Positions 35,601 to 45,166 are shown, counted from the first letter of the stretch. The stretch is 64,000 nucleotides of DNA from Providencia zhijiangensis (GCF_030315915.2 NZ_CP135990.1:3410001-3474000); one strand, 5' to 3'. Program-made: numbers and translations. The notes: a model not told the origin generated them from the sequence alone.

Positions 35601-35837
35601 TTTTTTAAGCGGTATTGACCCTAGAGGCGTAATGAATTTTCTATTTATGATAGGCTCTCTAGCGAACCTCCTCATTCCATGGCCAATCACCAACAAAAAC
35701 CTGCGCAATTTTTCATCAATAACCGGCCTATACCCAGAATATCCCCCAAACAGATACGGAGTTATCTCCTTTGAATTCAGTTGACGTACGGTAGATTAGA
35801 TAAGCAATCAAACTCACAAACTAATAAGGAAATACCC
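35601..35837. other. Junction region behind the T6SS cassette
   Basis: It contains the right direct repeat (35614-35634). On the minus strand a start-less open frame runs from about 35791 to 35587 without resemblance to anything I recognise; I take it as decayed or random. The AAGGAAA before 35838 is the ribosome-binding site of the following lipoprotein gene. Confidence 0.5.
35614..35634 (+). repeat. Right direct repeat flanking the T6SS cargo cassette
   Basis: ATTGACCCTAGAGGCGTAATG matches 19 of 21 positions with the ubiV 3' end at 31950-31970, in the same orientation, 14 bases after the second immunity gene. Confidence 0.7.
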
Positions 35838-36317
35838 GTGATAAAACGTACCCTGCTCGTCATGACACTTTTTTTAGCGGGATGCTCAACATCCCTTGAG
35901 TACACCAAAGCGGATCTCGAACAAAACCAAGAGGTGAGTTACTCCGATTCTGGGTACTATCGCGTGGTCTTTAAAGGGAAAAAAGTTCTTTCAGTACCTG
36001 AAAATGCCCATATTGTGGCAGGCACCGAAGATAATGTGGTTGGAAAATTGAACCAAGATGGCAAAACGGGTGAGTTTGTGATTGCAGGGCTTGCCGCCAA
36101 AAGCAATGGCAACATTAGTTCCCAAGTGGGTGGCCACGATTATAATTTGAGTTTCCTATTAACCGATGGAAATGATTTACCACTTTCATCAGTCAATTAC
36201 ATCATTATCAATGACTGTAATGGGGAAGCCTATTCGGGCAAAACCAATGCTAACGGACGCACATTTTCGGTTTCAACTGCTGAAGAGTGTAATTTAAGCC
36301 TTAGCGTTGTAGAGTGA
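35838..36317 (+). CDS. Putative lipoprotein of unknown function
   Basis: I prefer GTG 35838, preceded by AAGGAAA, over the longer ATG frame (35781) because it places a lipoprotein signal at the N-terminus: IKRTLLVMTLFLAGC, lipidated Cys near residue 16. The mature part (about 143 residues) is beta-rich with repeated Gly/Asn turns (VGKLNQDGKTGEFVIAG; SGKTNANGRTFSVST), reminiscent of small immunoglobulin-like or carboxypeptidase-regulatory folds, but no family is assigned. It is a single gene ending in a bidirectional terminator. Residue 2 after the lipid Cys is Ser, compatible with outer-membrane sorting. Confidence 0.7.
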   Translation: MIKRTLLVMTLFLAGCSTSLEYTKADLEQNQEVSYSDSGYYRVVFKGKKVLSVPENAHIVAGTEDNVVGKLNQDGKTGEFVIAGLAAKSNGNISSQVGGHDYNLSFLLTDGNDLPLSSVNYIIINDCNGEAYSGKTNANGRTFSVSTAEECNLSLSVVE

Positions 36318-36322
36318 TTCTC

Positions 36323-36359
36323 AAAAAGTAAGCGGTCTAAAATCAACCGCTTACTTTTT
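36323..36359. terminator. Bidirectional terminator between the lipoprotein gene and the exporter operon
   Basis: A 14-bp stem (AAAAAGTAAGCGGT / ACCGCTTACTTTTT) lies between convergent genes and overlaps the stop codon of the 36358 gene. Confidence 0.9.
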
Positions 36360-37518
36360 ATTTATGCAGATGTTTACGCCACCGATGAATGACATGACTA
36401 AGGTGGCGCAGTTCGCCATCTCGTAACATGCCAATAAACACACCGATAAACGAGTAAATCACCCCAAGCACCAGCATCATCACAATATCCATCAAGATAT
36501 CTCTAAATGGCAGCCCCATTTGGTTGATCCCCGCCATCGCGTTAGTCGCCCATGTGGATGGCAACGCAGAGGCTATCATCCGTACCCAGTCCGGCATGGC
36601 CTGCAGTGGCCAAATCGTACCGGACATATAGAACACCGGCGTGGTGATAAACGCCAATGTCAGGTAGATCATTTCCACACTACGCAAACATTCCGTGACC
36701 AGCTTCCCTAACCCAATAACGGCGAGTAAGAATGGGAAGGTCAGCATCCAAATCTGGTACAACGGCGCTTCTTGCCGATAACCCAAAATCCATGGCCATA
36801 AGGCAAAAAACACGGTCGAAAGAAATAACCAGATAGGCACCAGCGCCGACAACGCCCCCAGATAAACCGCTAATGGGGGTTTACCTTTTGGTGTAGAGCG
36901 AATAGCAATACTGACCCGCACACACGCAATTAATAAGGAGTGCTGCAATAACATCACCAGCAAGCCAGGGAAGATAATCGCCGCAAAGCTAATACCGGGG
37001 TTATACAGCGGCTCAGTCTCACTGCGAACAGGGGCAATAATCACTTTTGCTTGTTCAGGACTGAAACCCGCTTTTTCCAGTAACTGGGTGTTATAGGCGC
37101 TCAATAGCGTTTGATACGCTTTCGATAACTCTTGCTGGATTTGCCCACTTGCTAAACGGTTTGTGGCATCCCCATAAACGGGTACCGTGATATTTTTGCC
37201 ACTAAGCAAATGTTTTTCAAAATCAGTTGGGATGATCACGATGGCAAACAGCTGCCTCGCGATCATATCCTGCCGTGCTTGAGCTAAATTATCGTAACTG
37301 TGTAGCTGGACTTTGGGTGTGGCGTCTAAATCGCGGATCAGCTCACGACTTGCGCCTGAGTGATCCATATCGATAACCGCCACAGGCAGATCCCACAATA
37401 CCGGACGCGCATAGACCAAACTCATAATACAGAGAGAAACGAGCAGCAGCAGCCACATCGGTTTCTCCAGCATGCCCAGCAGTACCTTTTTAAACGTCGC
37501 AAAATAGACCGTCATCAT
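36358..37518 (-). CDS. ABC-2 type exporter permease (YhhJ-like), distal gene
   Basis: This inner-membrane permease has 386 residues. One N-terminal helix (MWLLLLVSLCIMSLVY) is followed by a large periplasmic domain (~45-175, with VIDMDHSGASRELIRDLDAT) and about five C-terminal helices including MLLQHSLLIACV and LALAFITTPVFYMSGTIWP, a typical ABC2_membrane layout. It overlaps the upstream permease by 4 bases. Such permeases act as pairs in drug or polyketide-type export (YbhR/YbhS, YhhJ). No nucleotide-binding subunit is encoded here. Confidence 0.85.
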   Translation of the reverse strand: MMTVYFATFKKVLLGMLEKPMWLLLLVSLCIMSLVYARPVLWDLPVAVIDMDHSGASRELIRDLDATPKVQLHSYDNLAQARQDMIARQLFAIVIIPTDFEKHLLSGKNITVPVYGDATNRLASGQIQQELSKAYQTLLSAYNTQLLEKAGFSPEQAKVIIAPVRSETEPLYNPGISFAAIIFPGLLVMLLQHSLLIACVRVSIAIRSTPKGKPPLAVYLGALSALVPIWLFLSTVFFALWPWILGYRQEAPLYQIWMLTFPFLLAVIGLGKLVTECLRSVEMIYLTLAFITTPVFYMSGTIWPLQAMPDWVRMIASALPSTWATNAMAGINQMGLPFRDILMDIVMMLVLGVIYSFIGVFIGMLRDGELRHLSHVIHRWRKHLHK

Positions 37519-38660
37519 ACGATACTTCCTTGGGTTTCTAGCCGTTTCACTAAGCGCTTACGGATCAAAAATGCCGTCAGTAACGGATAAATCAGCAAGA
37601 ATAGGCACACTTGCACAATACGCTCAAACGAGATTTCCCGTAAGAAAATATCAAACATGGCGTTTAAAGTGTGAGTGAGTGGCTCCGCATTCGAAATAAT
37701 CCGTGCGGGCAAAATCATCGAGAGTTCCGGCACTGCCATGCCAGAAAACGCCAAGGCAATACTCACCAGCATCCCGATTAAGCTGTAAGCCATTATCGCG
37801 CTGGACGTGAAGCTAAAGAGTAGTAACCCGATACTCTGCGCCGCTATCACATAGAAGAAGCCCACCAGCATCATATACAGCGGGTTCCCCACCACTTTTG
37901 CATCGAAGATAGTGACCAGCGCCGCCAGTTCCACAATCAGTAACGTCGTGAAAAATAACGTATATGGCGCCATTTTGCCTAACAGTGCCATTGAAAATGG
38001 CTTCACGCTTTGAAGAATGGTGCCGCGAGACATGGTGTAAATAGTGGCAGTGACCACAAACAGTTGCAGCATATGGATGGTCGCCGCAAATTGTTGGTAA
38101 TAAATATAGCTGCCACTTGGGTTAAAGAGGCTATCGTAAGAGAGCGTGACTTGCGCCAATGCCGGTAGCGATTGCCCCATCGATCTTGCCATTTCTTGAC
38201 GGTATTTGGCGTTAAGTTCCGCAACCAAGCCGCTAAAATCTTGAATAGCATAACTGCCAGATGCGTAAAATAGCGCATTGTAGTACATGCGCAATTCAGG
38301 CTGGCGTCCTCGCAATATATCCTCCTCAAAATTTTTGGGGATATAGAGCAAGGCATAATCTTTGGCGCTACCCAGCTGTTTGATGGATGTCACTAAGTTG
38401 CCATCAATCGCTTTCACTTCCGCATGAGGACCCGCATCAAGATCGCGGATAATTTGCCTTGAAATTGGGCTGTTGTTGTTATCTACCACCGAAACTGGCA
38501 CATCCATCAGCGTTCCCTCTGAGAAGTTAGCGCTAATTAACGTAAACAGCATCAAAGGGAATAGCCAACTCAGCCAGTGAAAGACTGGGCTGCGGATCGC
38601 CATTTGGGTTTCGCGGCTAAAAGCATGTTCAAAACCATGCCAAGCGAATTTGAGTTTCAT
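37515..38660 (-). CDS. ABC-2 type exporter permease, proximal gene
   Basis: The 381-residue protein is a paralogue of the next gene with the same architecture. It has one N-terminal helix (VFHWLSWLFPLMLFTLI), a periplasmic domain (VSVVDNNNSPISRQIIRDLDAG ...) and a C-terminal bundle of about five helices (LLGKMAPYTLFFTTLLIVELA; MAYSLIGMLVSIALAFSGMAV). It begins 11 bases after the HlyD-type gene and overlaps the following permease by 4 bases, so the three form one operon. The two permeases probably form a heterodimer. Substrate unknown. Confidence 0.85.
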   Translation of the reverse strand: MKLKFAWHGFEHAFSRETQMAIRSPVFHWLSWLFPLMLFTLISANFSEGTLMDVPVSVVDNNNSPISRQIIRDLDAGPHAEVKAIDGNLVTSIKQLGSAKDYALLYIPKNFEEDILRGRQPELRMYYNALFYASGSYAIQDFSGLVAELNAKYRQEMARSMGQSLPALAQVTLSYDSLFNPSGSYIYYQQFAATIHMLQLFVVTATIYTMSRGTILQSVKPFSMALLGKMAPYTLFFTTLLIVELAALVTIFDAKVVGNPLYMMLVGFFYVIAAQSIGLLLFSFTSSAIMAYSLIGMLVSIALAFSGMAVPELSMILPARIISNAEPLTHTLNAMFDIFLREISFERIVQVCLFLLIYPLLTAFLIRKRLVKRLETQGSIV

Positions 38661-38671
38661 GGCGTCACCTG

Positions 38672-39643
38672 TTATTTATCCCAGTGCCACAAGACGCTCA
38701 TCCCCGGTCGTAATCCTTCAATCGGTTGTTGTGGATACAAGCGAACTTCAAAGGTTTTCAGGTCGAAATCCCCTGTCGCACGGGTGGCTCGTTTAGTCGC
38801 GTAATCCCCTTTCGGTGCAATATAGCGAACTTCGGCTTCCACGGTTTTATCCCCTAAGGCTGGAACCGTCAGCTCAATTTTGTCCCCTTTTTTCACACCC
38901 ACTAAAATGTCTTCACGTAGGTTATAAACAAAATAGGCTTGAGGGAGGCTGATCAATGAGATTAAAGGGCTACCTGCATTGAATAATTCACCAATTTCTG
39001 CAGGGATTGGACCGACTTCACCATCCACAGGGGCTTTCACTTGCAAGTCATCCAGTTGAACTTGGAGTTCAGCAAGTTTTTGCTCTGCTTGCTTCACTGC
39101 GGCTTCATATTGTTGACGCTGCTCGATACGATCGCCGTTTTTCCCTTCTTCCAAACGTGCCTTAGCACTTTGGACTTGTTGGAATGCAACATCTTTTGCT
39201 TTACGGGCGGTATCTAACTCATTCGCGGAGACATACCCTTTGCCTGAAAGATTATTTAAACGGGTAAATTCACGAGAAGCATTTTGGTATTGAGAATTTG
39301 CTTGAGCTACCGCAGCTTGCAGGTCACGCAGCGTCTCTTCACGAGTCCCGTTTAAGGATTGGTCGAGTTGGGCTTGAGCTTGATCCTTAGCCGCTTTTAA
39401 TGCCGCATATTGGGCTTGTAACTCTGGGCTTTCTAAGGTGATCAGTAACTGCCCTTTTTTCACATCATCCCCGCGTTCTACATGGCGTTCAATGACTCTG
39501 CCTTTGGCTTTTGAAGTCACGATGACTTCCGGTGCGTCCACTTCCCCTTGCAATAATAAAAATTGATTATGGGAATGAAAAAGCGCCGCAGCAGCAATTA
39601 AGATCAGCATAAGCAAGATCAGTATGATGGTTCTTTTTTTCAT
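38672..39643 (-). CDS. HlyD-family periplasmic adaptor protein
   Basis: This is a membrane-fusion protein of 323 residues that links an inner-membrane exporter to an outer-membrane channel such as TolC. It has an N-terminal anchor (IILILLMLILIAAAALF), a first lipoyl half (GEVDAPEVIVTSKAKGRV), a long coiled-coil hairpin (~80-195, rich in Ala/Gln/Glu), and the second lipoyl half (VKAPVDGEVGPIPAEIGE), then a beta-barrel domain. It is the first gene of the operon with two ABC-2 permeases; the closest E. coli parallel is yhiI-rbbA-yhhJ, but the ATPase counterpart is absent. Confidence 0.88.
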   Translation of the reverse strand: MKKRTIILILLMLILIAAAALFHSHNQFLLLQGEVDAPEVIVTSKAKGRVIERHVERGDDVKKGQLLITLESPELQAQYAALKAAKDQAQAQLDQSLNGTREETLRDLQAAVAQANSQYQNASREFTRLNNLSGKGYVSANELDTARKAKDVAFQQVQSAKARLEEGKNGDRIEQRQQYEAAVKQAEQKLAELQVQLDDLQVKAPVDGEVGPIPAEIGELFNAGSPLISLISLPQAYFVYNLREDILVGVKKGDKIELTVPALGDKTVEAEVRYIAPKGDYATKRATRATGDFDLKTFEVRLYPQQPIEGLRPGMSVLWHWDK

Positions 39644-39701
39644 TATGTATGTGGGCCTTGAATAATAACGGAGGAAACTACTTTTTCATTATGACAATAA
39701 A

Positions 39702-39717
39702 TTAACACTAACGTTAA
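39702..39717. promoter_or_regulatory. Possible operator upstream of the exporter operon
   Basis: TTAACACTAACGTTAA has TTAAC / GTTAA inverted arms, 58 bases before the HlyD-type start. It resembles TetR-type half-sites, but no regulator gene is adjacent. Confidence 0.3.
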
Positions 39718-39851
39718 GAAATTTGTGCGCAAAATCACGCTTTAGCGGTCTTTTTTAGTCTGAGGGGCTTTGGCGCTTATGTCAAATAATGATGTTTTGC
39801 TAATTATTAAATGACGATTACTTAACCAGCCCAATAAGATACAATATCTCC

Positions 39852-39910
39852 CAAAAGTATATGGCTAAACCCACTGAGCGCAGCTAACACCCTCATAATG
39901 TAAAATATAG
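39852..39910 (+). repeat. Degenerate ERIC-like sequence
   Basis: AAAAGTATATGGCTAAACCC, then GAGCGCAGCTAACACC and CATAATGTAAAATAT follow the same order as the tandem repeat at 39993. It is an older, decayed copy. Confidence 0.6.
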
Positions 39911-39950
39911 AATGTGAAATATAATGGGCCATACTCTAACATGCTCTAAA

Positions 39951-40130
39951 TAGTTCGCATTATGGGTAGACGGCAAGAGAAGATATCTCTAGGAGCATAC
40001 AAAAGTATGTGACTAGAGGAGCTGAACGTAGCCAACACCCCCATAATGTGAAATATGACGAGCATACAAAAGTATGTGACTAGAGCAGCTGAGCGCAGCC
40101 AACACCCCCATAATGTGAAATATGACGAGC
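39951..40130 (+). repeat. ERIC element with tandem 67-bp duplication, running into the btsS start codon
   Basis: An inverted ERIC end (TTCGCATTATGGG) at the left is followed by two 67-bp units at 39993-40059 and 40060-40126. Both begin GAGCATACAAAAGTATGTGA and contain GCCAACACCCCCATAATG and AAATATGAC; they differ at only a few positions. The start of a third unit (GAGCATG, 40127) supplies the ATG of btsS at 40131. The rest of the intergenic region back to the exporter (39644-39950) holds only degenerate repeat and AT-rich sequence. Confidence 0.82.
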
Positions 40131-41813
40131 ATGTACGAATTCGACTTGATTTTATTACTACTACAACAAATGTGCGTCTACCTTGTTATCGCTTGGGCAC
40201 TCAGCCGCACTCCATTGGTCACCCCACTTCTTAAGGTTACTATCCGCCTACCTCATAAAGTGATGTGCTACCTGATTTTCTCAGTATTTTGCATCATCGG
40301 TACTTATTTTGGTTTACATATCAATGATTCCATAGCTAACACTCGTGCTATTGGCGCCGTACTTGGCGGATTATTAGGCGGCCCTGCAGTGGGTTTTGCT
40401 GTTGGGTTTACTGGTGGGATCCACCGATACTCTTTGGGTGGAATGAGCGCTTTCGCTTGTATGATCTCGACCATTGTCGAAGGCTTAATTGGTGGACTAG
40501 TCCATCGCTACTATATGAAGCGCGGGGAAATTAATAAAATTTTTAACCCTGTTACCGCCAGCTGCGTTACCTTTTTCGCTGAAATCATCCAGATGCTGAT
40601 TATTTTACTCATCGCTCGCCCATTCGATGAAGCCTATGAATTAGTGAAAAATATTGCCGCACCGATGATCATTGCCAATACCATCGGGGCAGCCATGTTT
40701 ATCCGTATATTGCTGGATAGACGCGCCATCGTCGAGAAATACACCACAGCATTTTCCGCTCAAGCCTTGAAAATAGCCTTATGTACTGAAGGTATTTTGC
40801 GTAAAGGCTTCAATGCGGATAACAGCATGAAAGTGGCGAAAATTATTTATCAAGAGTTAGATATTGGTGCGGTGGCCATTACGGATCGAGAAAAAATTCT
40901 CGCCTTTATCGGACTAGGCTCCGATCACCACATTCCGGGGACACCTATCTCATCCATTCAATCTAGGCAGGCCATTGATAATAATGAAGTGGTCTATGCC
41001 GATGGTAACGAAACTCCCTATAAATGCTCATTAAGCTCTTCATGCAAACTGGGCTCGACCCTCGTGATCCCACTGAGAGGTGAAAACCAGCGAGTCATTG
41101 GAACCATCAAATTATACCAAGCCAAAAATAGCCTCTTTAGCTCCATCAACCGTACGCTAGGGGAAGGAATTGCCAGCCTATTTTCTGCCCAAATTTTGGC
41201 GGGACAATATGAGCGTAATAAACAATCCTTACTGCAATCGGAAGTCAAACTGCTTCACGCACAAGTGAACCCGCATTTTCTCTTTAATGTGCTCAACACA
41301 TTACAGGCTGTGATCCGCAAAGATAGCCAGCAAGCAGGACAGCTTGTGCAATATATCTCCACCTTCTTTCGTAATAACTTAAAACGTCCAGAGCAGAATG
41401 CGACACTAGGGGAAGAAATTGAGCACATCAATTCATACCTACAAATTGAAAAGGCGCGATTCCAAGAGAGTTTACAGATCCATTTAGATATCCCCGATAA
41501 GGTTAAACAGGTGGAATTACCCGCGTTCACACTGCAACCGATTGTCGAAAACGCAATAAAACATGGCACTTCACAGTTATTAAATACCGGATACATTACA
41601 ATACGTAGCTATATTCGCTGTGAACATGTCTATATTGAAATTGAAGATAATGCCGGTTTATACCAGCCAAGTGGACAATCTGACGGCTTAGGGATGGGCT
41701 TAGTCGATAAACGCTTGCGCCTGAAATACGGTGAAAAATATGGAATAGGCGTGGAGTATGAACCTGAAAAATTCACCCGCGTAAAAATTCGCTTGCCCTA
41801 CATGTCCACTTAA
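40131..41813 (+). CDS. btsS: Sensor histidine kinase BtsS (LytS family)
   Basis: BtsS is the high-affinity pyruvate-sensing kinase of the BtsSR system. ATG 40131 gives 560 residues starting [16 protein letters not shown], as in E. coli; the in-frame ATG 40122 lies within the ERIC repeat. It has 5TM LytS membrane helices (~1-200), a GAF-like domain (~220-345) and a histidine-kinase module with [11 protein letters not shown] (phosphoacceptor His near residue 380) and an ATPase domain with [11 protein letters not shown] and [11 protein letters not shown]. btsR follows after 32 bases. The target transporter gene btsT is not in this window. Confidence 0.95.
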   Translation: MYEFDLILLLLQQMCVYLVIAWALSRTPLVTPLLKVTIRLPHKVMCYLIFSVFCIIGTYFGLHINDSIANTRAIGAVLGGLLGGPAVGFAVGFTGGIHRYSLGGMSAFACMISTIVEGLIGGLVHRYYMKRGEINKIFNPVTASCVTFFAEIIQMLIILLIARPFDEAYELVKNIAAPMIIANTIGAAMFIRILLDRRAIVEKYTTAFSAQALKIALCTEGILRKGFNADNSMKVAKIIYQELDIGAVAITDREKILAFIGLGSDHHIPGTPISSIQSRQAIDNNEVVYADGNETPYKCSLSSSCKLGSTLVIPLRGENQRVIGTIKLYQAKNSLFSSINRTLGEGIASLFSAQILAGQYERNKQSLLQSEVKLLHAQVNPHFLFNVLNTLQAVIRKDSQQAGQLVQYISTFFRNNLKRPEQNATLGEEIEHINSYLQIEKARFQESLQIHLDIPDKVKQVELPAFTLQPIVENAIKHGTSQLLNTGYITIRSYIRCEHVYIEIEDNAGLYQPSGQSDGLGMGLVDKRLRLKYGEKYGIGVEYEPEKFTRVKIRLPYMST

Positions 41814-41845
41814 TCACATTGCACATAATAAATGATAATAACGCT

Positions 41846-42562
41846 ATGAATGTATTGATCGTTGATGACGAACCCCTAGCACGTGAAAACGTGCGCTGCT
41901 TACTCGAGGAGCATGACGATATCGAAATTATTGGCGAGTGCGCCAATGCCATTGAAGCCATCGGTTTGATCCACAAAAAAAAGCCTGATGTGGTGTTTTT
42001 AGATATTCAAATGCCCCGAGTTACGGGATTAGAAATGGTGCGTATGCTCGATCCTGAAGAGCGCCCACATATTGTTTTTCTGACGGCATTTAATGAGTTT
42101 GCTATCCAAGCTTTCGAAGAGCATGCTTTCGACTATCTACTTAAACCCCTTGAACCAGAAAGATTGGCAAAGACTTTAGCTCGTTTACGCCAAAATAAAC
42201 TGAAACAGAATCTCGAGCTTCTCGATAACAACGAACCGCTCAAATTTATTCCTTGTACCGGACACAGCCGCATTTATTTGATGAAATTAGATGATGTCCA
42301 ATATGTCACTTCACGTATGAGCGGCGTGTATGTGATGAGTACCCAAGGACAAGAAGGCTTTACCGAATTAACCTTGCGCACATTAGAAATGCGTACGCCG
42401 TTAGTGCGTTGCCATCGTCAATATTTAGTGAATATGGCCCAGCTCAGAGAGATTTTATTTGGGGATAATGGACAAGCCGAATTGGTGCTATGCTCAGGTG
42501 GGCATATTCCCGTTAGCCGCCGCTATTTAAAACCGTTGAAAGAGGCGTTAGGGTTAATTTAA
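41846..42562 (+). CDS. btsR: Response regulator BtsR (LytTR family)
   Basis: BtsR activates pyruvate transporter genes when phosphorylated by BtsS. ATG 41846 gives 238 residues ([16 protein letters not shown]), matching E. coli; the longer frame from 41819 adds a non-conserved leader. The receiver domain (1-115) has the acidic pocket DDE, phospho-Asp in [10 protein letters not shown] and Lys in YLLKPLEPE. The LytTR DNA-binding domain (~135-238) contains [17 protein letters not shown] and RCHRQYLVN. It is co-transcribed with btsS. The ribosome-binding site is weak. Confidence 0.95.
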   Translation: MNVLIVDDEPLARENVRCLLEEHDDIEIIGECANAIEAIGLIHKKKPDVVFLDIQMPRVTGLEMVRMLDPEERPHIVFLTAFNEFAIQAFEEHAFDYLLKPLEPERLAKTLARLRQNKLKQNLELLDNNEPLKFIPCTGHSRIYLMKLDDVQYVTSRMSGVYVMSTQGQEGFTELTLRTLEMRTPLVRCHRQYLVNMAQLREILFGDNGQAELVLCSGGHIPVSRRYLKPLKEALGLI

Positions 42563-42585
42563 CGAGTGACTCAGGAGAAAAGGTT

Positions 42586-42957
42586 ATGGCTGATTTTTAC
42601 CTGCAAATTCGAACCAATTCGATGACATTGAAAAATCTCGACACCCATGAAGAACGCAGTGCAACGGGTGAGTTTTCAGTCCAAAGGATGGTTATCGGAG
42701 ATTTTTTTAAAGCCGAATTTGTGCTGTATCAGTTGGTCTGCAATATGGGTCTAAAAGTCCGTCGCCCTTTTGCGTCGAAACATCGTGTTTTGGTTCAAGC
42801 CCTCGAAATTATTGAAGGTGGCGTGAATATGGTGGAAGAGCGCCTATTTAGCGAAATTGTTTACGGGGCATTTAATCAGCGAGTGAAAAAAGTGGTGGTG
42901 AGCCGATCACCACTGCCTATGCCTCAGCGAGAAGCGAAAGCCTTATTAACTGCATAA
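42586..42957 (+). CDS. yjaA: YjaA-like protein
   Basis: The 123-residue protein resembles E. coli YjaA: both share the pattern YLQIR-N-x-T ... L ... FS-QR-x-I-x-FF-x-AE-x-VL and the later VxALEIxEGG-x-x-x-VEER. E. coli yjaA is known as a phylogroup-typing marker and a stress-related gene; its biochemical role is unknown. It begins 24 bases after btsR with AGGAGAAAAGG before the ATG, so it may be read with btsSR. It ends in a terminator shared with deaD. The symbol rests on similarity by eye. Confidence 0.68.
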   Translation: MADFYLQIRTNSMTLKNLDTHEERSATGEFSVQRMVIGDFFKAEFVLYQLVCNMGLKVRRPFASKHRVLVQALEIIEGGVNMVEERLFSEIVYGAFNQRVKKVVVSRSPLPMPQREAKALLTA

Positions 42958-42990
42958 AAAAAACCGCATTTAAAAAATGCGGTTTTTTTG
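42956..42990. terminator. Bidirectional terminator between yjaA and deaD
   Basis: The stem AAACCGCATT / AATGCGGTTT has A- and T-runs on its two sides, between convergent genes. Confidence 0.92.
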
Positions 42991-43029
42991 TATTTATCTC
43001 AGCCACATTAACGTGGCTGGATAGCGCTA

Positions 43030-44997
43030 CTATGCGTTGTGGCTGCTGCTACGACGACGTGGTGCTGCATTGGTGCCATCTTGGCGCGGTGCAGAGTTAC
43101 CACGGTCACGGTTGCCGCCATCACGGTTTCCACCACGACGGTTGCCGCTGAAGCCTTCGCGATCACCACCGCTACGACGACCATCACGATCGCCACCACG
43201 GTCATTACGACGACCTGCACCGAAACCACCTTCGCTGCCGCCTTCACGACGTGGGCCACCACGACGTTCGCCACCGCCACGACGCTCAAATGGTTGAGCA
43301 TCACCGATCAGTTGCATTTGCATTGGTTTGTTCAGTACACGCGCACGGCTTAAGTGAGTTAACACTTCGCTTGGCATACCTTTTGGTAACTCGATAGTTG
43401 AGTGAGTACCAAACAGTTTGATATTACCAATGTAGCGGCTGCTGATGTCTGCTTCGTTCGCAATCGCACCAACGATATGACGAACTTCAACACCGTCATC
43501 ACGACCCACTTCGATACGGTACATTTCCATATCGCCAACATCACGACGCTCACGACGAGCACCACGGTCGCCGCGCTCTGCACGGTCAAAACCGTTGCCG
43601 TTGCTGTTGCGGTCACGACGGTCGCCACGACGATCATCACGGTCGTTGAATTCACGACGCGGACGACGCGGTGCATCTGGTGGCAGGATCAGAGCGCGTT
43701 CGCCTTGAGCCATTTTCAGTAATGCCGCTGCTAAAGTTTCCATATCTACATCTTCAGATGGAGACATTTTCGCTAACAGTGAACGGTACTGATCTAAGTC
43801 GCTACTTTCTAATTGCTGTTGAATTTGTTCAGCAAATTTCGCCTGACGACGTTGGCTTAATACGTCAGCATCTGGCAATTCCACTTCAGGAATAGTCAGT
43901 TTCATTGTACGTTCAACGTTGCGCAGTAAACGACGCTCACGGTTCTCAACGAACAGTAATGCACGACCCGCACGACCCGCACGACCGGTACGACCGATAC
44001 GGTGAACGTAAGATTCCGCATCCATTGGGATGTCGTAGTTAACAACTAAGCTGATACGCTCAACATCCAGACCACGTGCTGCAACGTCAGTTGCGATCAG
44101 GATATCTAAACGACCATCTTTTAAGCGCTCTAATGTTTGTTCACGCAGTGCTTGGTTCATGTCACCATTCAGTGCCGCACTGTTGTAGCCATTACGCTCA
44201 AGCGCTTCTGCAACTTCTAAGGTTGCGTTTTTGGTACGAACGAAAATAATCGCCGCATCGAAATCTTCAGCTTCTAAGAAACGTACCAGCGCTTCATTTT
44301 TACGCATGCCGTAAACAGTCCAGTAGCTTTGAGCGATATCTGGACGTGTAGTAATGCTCGACTGAATGCGGATCTCTTTAGGATCTTTCATAAAGCGACG
44401 AGTAATACGACGGATTGGTTCTGGCATTGTTGCCGAGAACAGCGCAGTTTGGTGTTCTGCCGGAATCTGGCTCATGATGTTTTCAACATCATCGATGAAG
44501 CCCATACGCAGCATTTCATCAGCTTCGTCTAATACTAAGCCTTTCAGTTTAGAAAGATCTAAAGTACCGCGCTTCAGGTGGTCTAACAGACGACCTGGAG
44601 TACCAACAACCACTTGTGGTCCTTGGCGTAATGCACGAAGTTGAACGTCATAACGTTGACCGCCATATAAGGCAACCACGTTGACACGGTTCATGTGTTT
44701 AGAGAAATCGCTCAGTGCTTCAGCAACTTGCACCGCTAACTCACGTGTCGGTGCCAGTACTAAAATTTGTGGCGCTTTTAAATCAGGGTCGATGTTATGC
44801 AGTAATGGCAAACCAAATGCAGCGGTTTTACCACTACCTGTTTGTGCCATACCTAATACATCATTACCATCCAATAACAATGGAATACATTGTTGCTGGA
44901 TTGGAGATGGTTTTTCGTATCCCAGGTCGCTTAGTGCGTTCAAAATAGATGCTGATAAACCTAGATCAGCAAAAGACATATCGGTCTCAGTCGTCAT
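43030..44997 (-). CDS. deaD: ATP-dependent RNA helicase DeaD (CsdA)
   Basis: This is a cold-shock DEAD-box helicase acting in ribosome assembly, translation start and mRNA decay. ATG 44997 ([14 protein letters not shown]) gives 655 residues; the upstream frame is not conserved. It has a Q motif near 30, Walker [21 protein letters not shown] and [15 protein letters not shown]. The C-terminal RNA-binding region (~485-560, [15 protein letters not shown]) is followed by an Arg/Gly-rich tail. It follows nlpI as in E. coli and overlaps the small yrbN frame, suggesting translational coupling. Confidence 0.97.
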   Translation of the reverse strand: MTTETDMSFADLGLSASILNALSDLGYEKPSPIQQQCIPLLLDGNDVLGMAQTGSGKTAAFGLPLLHNIDPDLKAPQILVLAPTRELAVQVAEALSDFSKHMNRVNVVALYGGQRYDVQLRALRQGPQVVVGTPGRLLDHLKRGTLDLSKLKGLVLDEADEMLRMGFIDDVENIMSQIPAEHQTALFSATMPEPIRRITRRFMKDPKEIRIQSSITTRPDIAQSYWTVYGMRKNEALVRFLEAEDFDAAIIFVRTKNATLEVAEALERNGYNSAALNGDMNQALREQTLERLKDGRLDILIATDVAARGLDVERISLVVNYDIPMDAESYVHRIGRTGRAGRAGRALLFVENRERRLLRNVERTMKLTIPEVELPDADVLSQRRQAKFAEQIQQQLESSDLDQYRSLLAKMSPSEDVDMETLAAALLKMAQGERALILPPDAPRRPRREFNDRDDRRGDRRDRNSNGNGFDRAERGDRGARRERRDVGDMEMYRIEVGRDDGVEVRHIVGAIANEADISSRYIGNIKLFGTHSTIELPKGMPSEVLTHLSRARVLNKPMQMQLIGDAQPFERRGGGERRGGPRREGGSEGGFGAGRRNDRGGDRDGRRSGGDREGFSGNRRGGNRDGGNRDRGNSAPRQDGTNAAPRRRSSSHNA

Positions 44998-45067
44998 GTA
45001 AAGGTGCCTCATACTTAGTGGCGGCCAGTTTACATAACGGAGCGAAAATCATTTCGGTCATTATCAT
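44987..45067 (-). CDS. yrbN: Small protein YrbN, overlapping the deaD start
   Basis: A 26-residue frame from ATG 45067 (or ATG 45061) ends with a TGA that lies inside the first codons of deaD. Its sequence contains MTE ... [13 protein letters not shown], which resembles E. coli YrbN (26 residues, MTE...LCRLAA...EA), in the same place between nlpI and deaD. The overlap means ribosomes finishing yrbN are positioned at the deaD ATG, so translational coupling is likely. There is no strong Shine-Dalgarno before it. The comparison is from memory. Confidence 0.72.
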   Translation of the reverse strand: MIMTEMIFAPLCKLAATKYEAPLHDD

Positions 45068-45166
45068 TTAAAATGTGAACTGGCTCAAATTGTGTTATTA
45101 AACGAACAAATAAACCCTCACCCGGGTGGATGATGGCTTAAAAATGAATAGAGAAATGTTCGTCAG

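Noticed and set aside
35587-35791. Start-less minus-strand open frame after the T6SS cassette
   Set aside because: There is no start codon, ribosome-binding site or recognisable family; it may be chance or a decayed fragment.
39951-40130. CRISPR-like array
   Set aside because: Only two adjacent 67-bp units exist, without unique spacers, and the sequence is an ERIC element.
43039-43722. Long plus-strand and alternative minus-strand frames with repetitive Val/Thr/Ala or Arg/Pro content
   Set aside because: They are shadows of the Arg/Gly-repeat-coding 3' end of deaD.
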